Source: an uncultured Anaerolineales bacterium (GTDB lineage Bacteria > Chloroflexota > Anaerolineae > Aggregatilineales > Aggregatilineaceae). From it: a stretch of 64,000 nt of DNA. The DNA is taken from NCBI GenBank assembly GCA_937135955.1, contig CAKZOB010000041.1:1-64000 (forward strand), written 5' to 3'. This document shows positions 18,401-25,562 of this stretch, piece by piece; position 1 is the stretch's first letter; each line of letters begins with the position of its first letter. The translations under genes were made by a program, and so were the position numbers. Below the pieces are notes generated by a model. The model saw only the letters and a list, made by a program, of their open reading frames with translations, had not been told where the DNA came from and did no database searches.

Positions 18401-19574
18401 GGGTCGCCCTGGATGAAGTAGACATCGCCAGAGTTGCCCGCCGACGACACAACGACGATGCCGGCCATAGCCGCGTTATCTGCTGCCGCTGCCCAGCCAA
18501 TGTTGGGGTTGCCGAAGTCGCTGCCGACGGACATGTTGACTACATCTATACCGTCGAGCACGGCCTGTTCCAGCGCCAGGATCGCGGCGGCCTCAGATAC
18601 GTAATTGGAGGCCGAACCGATCTTGTAGGCGTAGAGCGTTGCTTCGGGCGCGACGCCGGGGCCAATGTCCATGCTAGAGAAGGGCGTCGCGGCGTTCCAG
18701 GGGCCGGTGTAGGTGGCCCCGCCCAACACGCCATAGCCCGCCGCCGTACCGGCCACGTGCGAGCCGTGCCCGTTCTGGTCGTAGGGATCGGCGTCGGGGA
18801 CGAGCGCCGGTGACGAGACGGGGTGCCAGCTATCGCCCACGAAGTCGTAGCCGCCCGCGACCTTGGCGGAGGGGAATTCGCTCGCTTCGGGCACGCCGTC
18901 GCCGTCGCCGCCGAAGTTGACGTGATCGTAGTCAATGCCGGAGTCAATGATGCCGATGGTCACGCCCTGGCCCGTATAGCCCGTGCCCACCTGCCACAGC
19001 GCAGGCGCGCCGACAAAGGGCACGCTGGTTGAGTTGTCCAGCTCGACGATGCGCTCCGGATAGGCGGCCTTCACGCCGGGCAGGTTGCGGATGGCGGCCA
19101 GTTGCGCCCCGTCCGCCCGCACGATCACCGCGTTGAGCACGCGCTTACTGACGCCGACTAGCTGATAACTGATGCCAGCGTTGTTCAGCGCGCCCAGCAA
19201 CGCCTGCTGCGACGTCTCTACACGGCTCACCTGCGCTTCCATGGCAGCGGCGGCCTGCGCCTGACTCATGCCCGGGCGCACGCCCGCTTCGATGGCCGCC
19301 GGAGTGCTCAGCTCGACAATGAGGTTGACCGGCCCTGCTTCGCCAGGTTGTAGAGCAGAGGATCGGTACCCGCGGGCACGATCTCGCGCAGCGGCGTATC
19401 GAGGGTGCGCGAAGCGGGCCGCGCAGAAAGAGGAAACTCGGTGAGTTTACGCGGCGCACCCGGCCCCTGTGCCTGTACGGCGGCGGGTGGTATCAGAATG
19501 GACAGAAGCAGGGTGACGACTAGACTGACGAACAAAATCCCGTGCAAACATGTTTGGCGCGTCTTTTGGTTCAT
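15466..19574 (-). CDS. Large secreted subtilisin-like protease (S8, PA insert, two DUF11) with N-terminal frameshift
   Basis: The reading frame is broken once. From the ATG at 19574 a signal peptide and propeptide start are read (MNQKTRQ, hydrophobic core, AAVQA cleavage), reaching YNLAKQG. The frame then changes near 19329-19335 and resumes as VNLIVELSTPAAI. One extra base in the GGCCGG run would restore it, so this is either a real mutation or a sequencing error. The 1271-residue remainder has an I9-like propeptide, catalytic Asp (IGIIDSGIDYDH), His (NGHGSHVAGTAAG) and Ser (SGTSMASPHVAG). A PA domain lies between His and Ser, followed by beta-sandwich regions and two DUF11 repeats. The last residues are LLPSTGYPPQ, an LPXTG-like end without a membrane anchor. 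It is an extracellular endopeptidase. Confidence 0.85.
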
Positions 19575-19740
19575 GAAACCCACCCTTGGTGCGAAAAATG
19601 TAGCTCATACAAAAACGCTGGCGAACGCCGGAATGGCAACGCTCGCAGCGAGAAAAAACAGACCAGGTCCCCCTCTGGCGCGAAAGATTGTATTGTGGGA
19701 GACGGCGACTGTCCGCAGCCAGTGCTCGTCGCCCGCCGGT

Positions 19741-20385
19741 TCAGTAGACCCTTGCCTCGTCGGGTCTGCCGGGCGCAACCGGTGCGACGGGGATGGGTTT
19801 GGCCGGGCTGAGCGGCCCTGGGACAGGCGCGCTCTCCGTCAACTGTGCAATGCGCAGCGGACGCACGGCGATCACGCCGGGCAGATAGCGGATAGCGTCC
19901 AACTGCGCCGCGTCCACGCGAATCAGAATGCTGTTAAGCGTCCACTGCGTGCGGCCCAACACCGTAGCGTTGATGGGAGGGGCGGTGAGGGTGACGATTA
20001 AGATATTTTGGGCTGCGTCCAGACGCTGACCATAATCGCTGGCCAGCGCGCGAGCGACCGCTTCGGGCAAATGCAGGGCCGTTTTTGCCAGCGCATAGGC
20101 TCTGGCCGCGGGCGGATCGCTCAGTTCGACCGCTACATCAATCAGACCTGTGCGCGGCAGTGTATCTGCGCGCGGCCCCACGACGAAACCGCCTTCTGCT
20201 GGGGGCAGCGCGATCGGTCCGGCCCGCCAGGGTACTGCTGGTTTTATCACGCCTGAGATGGGAGTAGGGGTTGGCCCCTGCACTGCGCCGACAGGGCCAG
20301 GGTGCACAACACCGCTCACTATCGCCAACAACAGCAGACCAGCAGTCATGCCCCCCAACGCCCGGCCTCTGGGCGGCGCGATCAT
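19741..20385 (-). CDS. Secreted free-standing propeptide/I9-inhibitor-like protein
   Basis: 214 aa, with SD GGAGAAGG before the ATG at 20385. After a signal peptide (hydrophobic stretch LLLLAIVSG, residues about 14-34) and a Pro-rich linker, residues about 80-195 resemble the propeptide of the neighbouring subtilase. Its RVDAAQLDAIRYLPGV aligns with RADGAQLAAIRNLPGV there, and the following RIAQL aligns with RIVEL. There is no protease domain after it, and the tail is Pro/Ala-rich. It lies just upstream of, and in the same direction as, the subtilase gene, so it may fold or inhibit the protease in trans. It could also be the remnant of a second protease gene. Confidence 0.65.
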   Translation of the reverse strand: MIAPPRGRALGGMTAGLLLLAIVSGVVHPGPVGAVQGPTPTPISGVIKPAVPWRAGPIALPPAEGGFVVGPRADTLPRTGLIDVAVELSDPPAARAYALAKTALHLPEAVARALASDYGQRLDAAQNILIVTLTAPPINATVLGRTQWTLNSILIRVDAAQLDAIRYLPGVIAVRPLRIAQLTESAPVPGPLSPAKPIPVAPVAPGRPDEARVY

Positions 20386-20442
20386 TTTTTTGCCTTCTCC
20401 GGCGCTTTGGTGTGACCAGAGTACCAGCGAACGGTTCGCTTT

Positions 20443-20470
20443 ATTTTAATCCATTTGAAGAGCCTGTCAA
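20443..20470 (-). promoter_or_regulatory. Sigma70-type promoter for the I9-like/subtilase genes
   Basis: On the minus strand TTGACA (20465-20470), a 16-bp spacer and TAAAAT (20443-20448) lie about 58 bp before the ATG at 20385. This is one of the closest matches to consensus in the window. Confidence 0.7.
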
Positions 20471-20530
20471 AACGTTGTTTTGTGCACTTCAGATGAAATG
20501 TCTACCGGTGACCATAATTCTTAGCGGATG

Positions 20531-21013
20531 CTACGACAGGCCGGGTGAAAAACGGCAGTGAGGCCACACCTCACCCGCGGCGATCAGTCCGGCCCGCAAC
20601 GGGGCTTCGCGCAATTGTTGCAAAGTTCGGTGTAGCTGGGCTGGGCTGTGCAACCAGGTGCAATGAAAGCCGCTCTGCCACAGGCGGTAGAGCGCCCCGC
20701 CCCACACCGGATTAAAACGCAGCACAACATCCAGCAGGTCGGGGTCTTCGGCACGACGGATAAGGGGGAGCACCCGCGCGGTTGTCTGCGCCTTGACCCG
20801 CGTCACAAAGAGGCTCAGGGCGGTCTCTTCGCAGGGACCGAGCACCAGACGGAGCGAGTCGGGCAGGGCGACATAGCCCCACAGGCGGCCTGGCGCGGCA
20901 GGGGTACAGGCCTCCAGTCCTTCACAGCTCGCTCGTGCCACAGCCGGGATCGCCAGCAGGGGCTTGCGCCCCGGTACAGTGAGCATCACACTGGCGTACA
21001 GCATTGCCTTCAT
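20531..21013 (-). CDS. RAYT/IS200-like transposase relative without catalytic motif
   Basis: About 160 aa; the start is uncertain (ATG 21013 or 21004, no clear SD). The pattern follows REP-associated tyrosine transposases: GYVALPDSLRLVL stands where these have a motif like WVLLPDHLHCLW, then FVTRVKAQTTARVL, LWQSGFH and the C-terminal LREAPLRAGLIAAGEVWPH. The HUH metal-binding pair is replaced by Ser and Arg, and no tyrosine follows in the FVTRVKAQ helix, so nuclease activity is unlikely. It may be a decayed or domesticated copy. Dispersed palindromic repeats in this window make the relationship interesting. No other function is evident. Confidence 0.55.
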   Translation of the reverse strand: MKAMLYASVMLTVPGRKPLLAIPAVARASCEGLEACTPAAPGRLWGYVALPDSLRLVLGPCEETALSLFVTRVKAQTTARVLPLIRRAEDPDLLDVVLRFNPVWGGALYRLWQSGFHCTWLHSPAQLHRTLQQLREAPLRAGLIAAGEVWPHCRFSPGLS

Positions 21014-21091
21014 CAACAAGGCGGCCCATTTTTACGGGGCAGGTGGGGCGTTATCCTCATTCTTCTATCAGCGTACGCGCGCATTTTTTGC

Positions 21092-21120
21092 TTGACAAGA
21101 GGCATGTTCGGGCGGATAAT
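21092..21120 (+). promoter_or_regulatory. mgtE promoter
   Basis: TTGACA (21092-21097), a 17-bp spacer and GATAAT (21115-21120) form a near-consensus sigma70-type promoter. The predicted transcript starts near 21127 and has a leader of about 170 nt before mgtE, unusually long for this window. Confidence 0.8.
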
Positions 21121-21185
21121 CGCGGCGGTTACGCCAAGTGACGTTGAAGGAAGCGATGAACGACAGCGACGTACCTGATCCGCGT

Positions 21186-21292
21186 CCCCTCAGAGCAGGG
21201 GTAGCGACCACCATCAACCGCATACTCTCTCCCCTGCGGTAGGTCGCTCTGCTCGGCGGGCGCCTCCGCCGGGGTGTAATGGAAGGAGGCGC
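21186..21292 (+). promoter_or_regulatory. Structured mgtE leader with an SD-sequestering hairpin (riboswitch-like)
   Basis: Two stacked stems, GAGCAG 21193-21198 with CTGCTC 21249-21254 and AGCGACC 21203-21209 with GGTCGCT 21242-21248, enclose a smaller hairpin (ACCGCA 21217-21222 with TGCGGT 21235-21240). CCCCT 21186-21190 can instead pair with AGGGG 21197-21201, breaking the outer stem. Downstream, GCGCCTCC 21260-21267 can pair perfectly with GGAGGCGC 21285-21292, which contains the SD. A competing hairpin (GGCGG 21255-21259 with CCGCC 21266-21270) would free it. The pairings are read directly; control by Mg2+ is inferred from the gene. Confidence 0.55.
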
Positions 21293-21297
21293 TCGTC

Positions 21298-22647
21298 ATG
21301 GAACCTCTCGTCCTCGATGACATCCTTGCCCAGCTACGTGTCGTCCTTGAGCGCGGCGATATCAACACGGCTACTGCCATCATCGAAGGGTTACGCCCGG
21401 CGGATCAGGCAGACGTGTTCTCCGAACTGGAAGACGAGCATCAGATCGCCCTGTTACCCGAACTCGACCCGACCGACTCGGCGGACATCCTCGAACGATT
21501 GGATGAGCAAGAAGTAGCCGAACTGGTCGCCGACCTGCCCACCGATACGCTCATCCGCATTGTGGATGAAATGGAGCCTGACGAAGCTGCCGACCTGCTG
21601 GGCGACATCTCTCCGGAACAGGCGCAGGTCGTGCTGCAAGGCCTGGAAGATGCCGAGGAAGTGCGCCCCCTGTTGTTGCACCCGGACGACAGCGCGGGCG
21701 GCCTGATGACTTCCGACTTCCTGGCTCTGCGCCGCCGCATGACAGCTGGCGAGGCGCTCAAAGCCATTCGCGAGTGGCAACCGGAATCCGAGACGGTCTA
21801 CTGGCTGTTCGTGGTGGACGGACAGGGGATTCTGTGCGGAGTGGTCAACCTGCGGCAACTGATCATCGCCGACCCGGCAACTCCCCTGGCCGATATCATG
21901 GATCCCAACGTGATCGCGGTCAACGTGGGCACCGACCAGGAAGAATGCGCGCGCATCATGCTGCGCGAAGACTTGCTGGCGCTGCCGGTCGTGGACGCCG
22001 AAAAGCGGTTGGTGGGGGTGGTGACGCTCGACGACGTGGCCGACGTATTGGTAGATGAGGCCACCGAAGACATTCAGCGCATGGGTGGTGCGCAACCTCT
22101 GGGGCGTTCTTATCTCGACACAAACGTCTTCATGGTGATGCGCAAACGCATCAACTGGCTGTTGCTGCTCTTCCTGACCGAAAGCCTGACGGGTACCGTG
22201 CTGCGCCATTTCGAGAGCGAGTTGGAGCAGGCAGTGGCGCTCGCCTTCTTCGTGCCTCTGCTGATCGGCACGGGCGGCAATGCTGGTTCGCAAACCACCA
22301 GCACCATCATCCGCGCGCTGGCCGTGGGCGACCTTGACCTGGGCGACGCCCTGCGCGCGCTGTGGCACGAGTTTCGGGTGGGTATCCTGCTGGGGCTGGG
22401 CATGGCTGTCGTGGCCTATGTGCGCGCCCTGACCTGGGGATCGTCGGCGTCGCTGTCGCTGAGCGTGGCGCTGGCGATCATGACCATCGTGGTATGGGCC
22501 AACATTCTGGGGTCGGTCTTGCCTTTGCTGGCGACGCGCCTGCGCATTGACCCAACCGTTGTCTCCGGCCCGGTGATGAGCACGCTGGTAGACGCGACGG
22601 GGCTGTTCATTTACTTCACCATCGCCGGTATGGTGATGGGGCTGTAA
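21298..22647 (+). CDS. mgtE: Magnesium transporter MgtE
   Basis: 449 aa, the normal length for MgtE. The SD GGAGG lies 8 nt before the ATG. Domain order: MgtE_N superhelical domain (about 1-125, many Asp/Glu), a CBS pair (about 130-255, including GVVTLDDVADVLVDEA), a connecting helix, then five membrane segments (about 275-449). The pore region shows PLLIGTGGNAGSQTTST, the conserved GGNxGxQ-type motif, and later VVWANILGSVLPLLA. MgtE is a Mg2+ channel of the inner membrane gated by Mg2+ bound to the N and CBS domains. The gene stands alone behind its own promoter and leader. Confidence 0.97.
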   Translation: MEPLVLDDILAQLRVVLERGDINTATAIIEGLRPADQADVFSELEDEHQIALLPELDPTDSADILERLDEQEVAELVADLPTDTLIRIVDEMEPDEAADLLGDISPEQAQVVLQGLEDAEEVRPLLLHPDDSAGGLMTSDFLALRRRMTAGEALKAIREWQPESETVYWLFVVDGQGILCGVVNLRQLIIADPATPLADIMDPNVIAVNVGTDQEECARIMLREDLLALPVVDAEKRLVGVVTLDDVADVLVDEATEDIQRMGGAQPLGRSYLDTNVFMVMRKRINWLLLLFLTESLTGTVLRHFESELEQAVALAFFVPLLIGTGGNAGSQTTSTIIRALAVGDLDLGDALRALWHEFRVGILLGLGMAVVAYVRALTWGSSASLSLSVALAIMTIVVWANILGSVLPLLATRLRIDPTVVSGPVMSTLVDATGLFIYFTIAGMVMGL

Positions 22648-22681
22648 GAAAGGACGATCGGGACAGGGCGCGCCTCTAGGA

Positions 22682-24145
22682 TCAGCGCTTGCCCCGCCCT
22701 TTCTTTTTGCTCTTTCTGCTCCCGCCGTAATGCGGCTCGCCGACCGGGTCCATCTTCACCAGGCGCGGATAGAACTCCGCCAGCGCCACCACCAGGTCGG
22801 ATTGCAGGGCCATCACCTCGCGGATGTCCTTGTAGGCGTCGGGGGCCTCGTCCAGCCCGCCGGAGAGTAACTCGACGCCCTGACTGGCCAGGAAACGCCG
22901 CACATCTTCCCAGTTGAAGCGCGAGAGCGCCTCTTTGCGGCTCATGCGGCGACCTGCGCCGTGCGCTGCGCTGTTCAGCGAGTCCGGGTTGCCCAGGCCG
23001 CGCACCACAAAGCCCGGCGCGCTCATGCTGCCGGGGATGACGCCCAGCACGTCCTTGCTCGCGGGAGTCGCGCCCTTGCGGTGTACAACGGCTTCCTGCC
23101 CGTCTACTTCTTCCTTCCAGGCGAAGTTGTGATGATTCTCGATGCTGCCCAGCACAGGGATGCGCAGCACGTCGGCGATCTGGCGGTGAATGATGGCATG
23201 GTTGGCGCTGGCATACTTCCCGGCCAAGGTCATGGCTTCCCAGTATTCCGCGCCGGCTTCCTCGTCCAGTTCCAGCCAGGCCAGGTGACGAAAGTCTTTG
23301 GGCAGCGCCGCGCGCAGGCTCATGGCGACCTTGGTATAGTGATCGGCCATCTCGTAGCCGAAACGGCGGCTGCCGCTATGGCTGAGCAGAGCCAGGTAGG
23401 TGCCCGGCGGGACACGCCCCGCAGGTGTGTCCAGGGTCGAATGCACGTGCAGCGCGCCGAACTCCACGAAGTGATTGCCGGAGCCGCTGGTGCCCAGTTG
23501 CCGCCAGGCTAGGTCGCGGAAACGGCGAGCGACCGGGTGCTCGTTCCAGGCCGGGTCTTCCAGCACCTTGTGATCGCGCGGCGGATCCCATTCCGCGCCC
23601 GTGCCAAAGCGGGTCTGCTCTTCGAGCACTTCGCGGAAGAACTCGCGGCGCTGATCGAGGATTTGCGGCGAAGCGTTGAAGACAGTCATGCGCATCCGGC
23701 AGGCGATATCCACGCCCACCGCGTAGGGGATGACACTGTTGTGCGTCGCCAGCACGCCGCCGATGGGCAGGCCGTAGCCCTGGTGCGCATCCGGCATCAG
23801 CGCGCCTTTGATCGCTACCGGCAGGCGCACCGCGCGTTTCATCTGTTCGAGCGCTTCCGGCTCAATACCTGCTGCGCCCCAGACGCGATAGGGCGCGGCG
23901 TTGCTCAGGTCATACCCGGCAGCAGGTTGCTCGCGGCGGCGCTGTTCGGTGATCAGTTCGCTGGCGACGGGGCCGTAGATCGGATCGCCGGCGTAGTCTT
24001 CCGGCGCAGCCAGCACGTCGGCCAGCTCTTCGAGCACGTCCGCTTCGGAGACGCCCTCAGTCAGCGCCTGTTCGGCAGCGCGCAGAGCCAATCCTACCGC
24101 CTTGCCGGGCGGGTAACCGAGTTGCAGGATGGTGTTACCGTCCAC
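22682..24145 (-). CDS. rtcB: RtcB-family RNA ligase
   Basis: 487 aa. The GTG at 24145 is preferred over the ATG at 24175 because AGGAAGG lies 6 nt before it. RtcB landmarks: DAHQGYGLPIGGVLAT, GVDIACRMRM (metal-binding Cys), GSGNHFVEFG, LSHSGSRRFG, ENHHNFAW, HRKGATPA (His that forms the GMP adduct) and GSMSAPGFVVRG. RtcB joins RNA 2',3'-cyclic phosphate and 5'-OH ends using GTP and Mn2+. No archease gene is seen next to it. The tail is Lys/Arg-rich (SRKSKKKGRGKR). It converges with mgtE across a 34-bp gap. Confidence 0.95.
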   Translation of the reverse strand: MDGNTILQLGYPPGKAVGLALRAAEQALTEGVSEADVLEELADVLAAPEDYAGDPIYGPVASELITEQRRREQPAAGYDLSNAAPYRVWGAAGIEPEALEQMKRAVRLPVAIKGALMPDAHQGYGLPIGGVLATHNSVIPYAVGVDIACRMRMTVFNASPQILDQRREFFREVLEEQTRFGTGAEWDPPRDHKVLEDPAWNEHPVARRFRDLAWRQLGTSGSGNHFVEFGALHVHSTLDTPAGRVPPGTYLALLSHSGSRRFGYEMADHYTKVAMSLRAALPKDFRHLAWLELDEEAGAEYWEAMTLAGKYASANHAIIHRQIADVLRIPVLGSIENHHNFAWKEEVDGQEAVVHRKGATPASKDVLGVIPGSMSAPGFVVRGLGNPDSLNSAAHGAGRRMSRKEALSRFNWEDVRRFLASQGVELLSGGLDEAPDAYKDIREVMALQSDLVVALAEFYPRLVKMDPVGEPHYGGSRKSKKKGRGKR

Positions 24146-24421
24146 GTGCGGCCTTCCTCTTGCGCTCTTATGCACTCAGAAGCTCACGCGGGCTGGGCTG
24201 GAAGGAAAGCGGTCTGTGCAAGAAGGAGCCAACACCCACAATCCCCTGCCGTGCATAGGACTTCCTACACAGACCGCCCCGAAACATGCACAGCCCGACG
24301 ATGCTTCTGCTGGATATTCGGTTGGTAAGCTGATGATGCCCCTGTGATCCCTCAGCGCGCGACAATACCACTACTCATCCATACACCCGTCGCGGCGCGG
24401 TTGTATTCCAATACGGTGGGG

Positions 24422-24571
24422 CTACTGTCCAATGATCTCGTGACGATGCTGTTCGGTGGAATGGCATCCGCCATCCCCCGATCGTGTGTTGCCTACGGTC
24501 TGAGGGGACGGATGCGAAGCGGTCCGCGCAATGCACGGCTCGACGAAGTCGGCGGCAGACGGTTTCACCAT
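24422..24571 (-). CDS. Candidate small ORF, 49 aa
   Basis: ATG at 24571 with GGGAG five bases upstream. The ORF overlaps the end of the 47-codon ORF before it (ATGGTGA arrangement), which would allow coupled translation. The product starts MVKPSAADFVEPC and is rich in His, Ser and Thr. No family is recognised. It lies in a roughly 1.1-kb region without established genes, so it may be chance. Confidence 0.25.
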   Translation of the reverse strand: MVKPSAADFVEPCIARTASHPSPQTVGNTRSGDGGCHSTEQHRHEIIGQ

Positions 24572-24708
24572 GTTTCTCCCTCGCTGTGCTGGCACAGGCC
24601 AGCGTCTGCCACGCGCACACAAGCGAGTGCCGCGCCTTGCCCGCCTGCGTAAAGCGGATAGAGCGCGCTCATCGTCGCCTGGGTGCTGGTCGAAATGACT
24701 TGCAACAT
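24565..24708 (-). CDS. Candidate small ORF, 47 aa
   Basis: ATG at 24708 with a strong SD (GGGGAGG, about 7 nt upstream). The product begins MLQVISTSTQATMSALYPLY and has two cysteines in a moderately hydrophobic middle. About 70% of third codon positions are G or C, slightly below the long genes nearby. The good SD and the 7-nt overlap with the next small ORF are the only arguments for it being real. No family is recognised. Confidence 0.3.
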   Translation of the reverse strand: MLQVISTSTQATMSALYPLYAGGQGAALACVRVADAGLCQHSEGETW

Positions 24709-24785
24709 GCTCGCACCTCCCCTGTGGCGCTATGCAACCAATACCAGGAATACCCCTTTGTCCCTTGCGCGTCCTGGCGATCCGC

Positions 24786-24825
24786 GCAAAAAGCGGGGCG
24801 TGAAGCTTATGTCTCACGCCCCGCT
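24786..24825 (-). terminator. Rho-independent terminator of a minus-strand unit
   Basis: A perfect 12-bp stem (AGCGGGGCGTGA 24792-24803 with TCACGCCCCGCT 24814-24825) with a 10-nt loop is followed on the minus strand by TTTTT. No known minus-strand gene precedes it; the only candidate is the unit transcribed from the promoter at 25160-25188. Confidence 0.8.
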
Positions 24826-24859
24826 AGCGGGTCGAAGTCGGTGAGGCAGAGGTCGGCCC

Positions 24860-25060
24860 CTAGGGACATCCCTCCGCCTGGCGCAGGGCGTGAGCGTGCC
24901 AGGCCGTGCTAACAATACTGTCAAAGAGCGAATGGTCTCCAGCGAGCCAGCGCCGGCTCTGCCAGGATTCAGCGTGACCCAGGGATAGCGCCATGGGCTG
25001 CCCCTGCTCGCAGCATATGCTGCCTGTCTCGCCGCTGTTCACCGGTGAACCGGATTGCAT
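24860..25060 (-). CDS. Candidate small protein, 66 aa, or part of a non-coding RNA
   Basis: This lies inside the unit bounded by the promoter at 25160-25188 and the terminator at 24786-24825. A 66-codon ORF (MQSGSPVNSGETGSICCEQG start) begins at 25060 with AGGT close upstream and stops 35 bp before the terminator hairpin. The transcript, from about 25153, could equally be a structured RNA: GACGC/GCGTC pairs near its 5' end, and the 14-bp palindrome GTTCACCGGTGAAC (25037-25050) is the strongest element. It does not match what I know of tmRNA, RNase P, SRP or 6S RNA. Confidence 0.3.
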   Translation of the reverse strand: MQSGSPVNSGETGSICCEQGQPMALSLGHAESWQSRRWLAGDHSLFDSIVSTAWHAHALRQAEGCP

Positions 25061-25159
25061 GCTACCTGCCCTTCCGCGGAGATGCTCCCGCTCTCGATGC
25101 GGTGCGGACGCCACAGCGTCACACCACCATTGCGCCAGCCAGACCGCTGACGTTTGTTC

Positions 25160-25188
25160 AGTGTATCATGACCGAGGGGGAGAGTCAA
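25160..25188 (-). promoter_or_regulatory. Promoter facing an apparently gene-free region
   Basis: On the minus strand TTGACT (25183-25188), a 17-bp spacer and TACACT (25160-25165). The transcript would run for about 365 nt to the terminator at 24786-24825. Confidence 0.6.
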
Positions 25189-25266
25189 TGGCTGCCAAGT
25201 TGCCCAGCCGCGCCACACACGATATAACCGTGACCGCATCGGGATACCGCGTGCCAAGGAGCCAAC

Positions 25267-25518
25267 ATGGATCGCAGCGAAGTGCGCGAGCGGCTACGGG
25301 CCTTTGTGCTCAACAACATGATCCGTATGCCGACATATGACCTGCAAGACGACGAGCCGTTGATCACCGGCGGGCTGGTGGACTCCTTCTCGCTGGCGCT
25401 GTTCGGGGTCTTTGTGCAGGAACAGTTTGGCATCTTCATCCCCGACCCCGACCTGACAGTCGAAAACCTGGATACGCTCACACAGATGGTCGAGCGGGTC
25501 ATGCGCGACCTGGCCTAG
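25267..25518 (+). CDS. Stand-alone acyl carrier protein
   Basis: 83 aa, SD AAGGAG 6 nt before the ATG. The PP-binding fold has the attachment motif GGLVDSFS, with Ser40 as the likely 4'-phosphopantetheine site, and an acidic surface (DLQDDE, PDPDLTVENLD). It carries an acyl or aminoacyl group as a thioester in the cytoplasm. It is not next to fatty-acid synthesis genes, so it probably serves a specialised acyl or amino-acid activation step rather than bulk lipid synthesis. A solute-binding lipoprotein gene starts 44 bp after it in the same direction. Confidence 0.88.
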   Translation: MDRSEVRERLRAFVLNNMIRMPTYDLQDDEPLITGGLVDSFSLALFGVFVQEQFGIFIPDPDLTVENLDTLTQMVERVMRDLA

Positions 25519-25562
25519 CGCTGTCATCCTGCCAGGTCGCTGCGGCCTGAGGAGCAAGACAC

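Noticed and set aside
21127-21297. M-box (ykoK) magnesium riboswitch before mgtE
   Set aside because: The core motifs I associate with the M-box were not found; only the general position and the Mg2+ transporter gene agree. Kept as an unclassified leader.
24910-24935. CIRCE-like half-site (TTAGCAC on the minus strand) inside the 24.8-25.2 kb unit
   Set aside because: The second arm GTGCTAA at the proper spacing is missing; no heat-shock gene follows.
24786-25153. tmRNA, RNase P RNA, SRP RNA or 6S RNA in the 25 kb unit
   Set aside because: None of the conserved segments of these RNAs that I know could be found; no CCA-ending tRNA-like part either.
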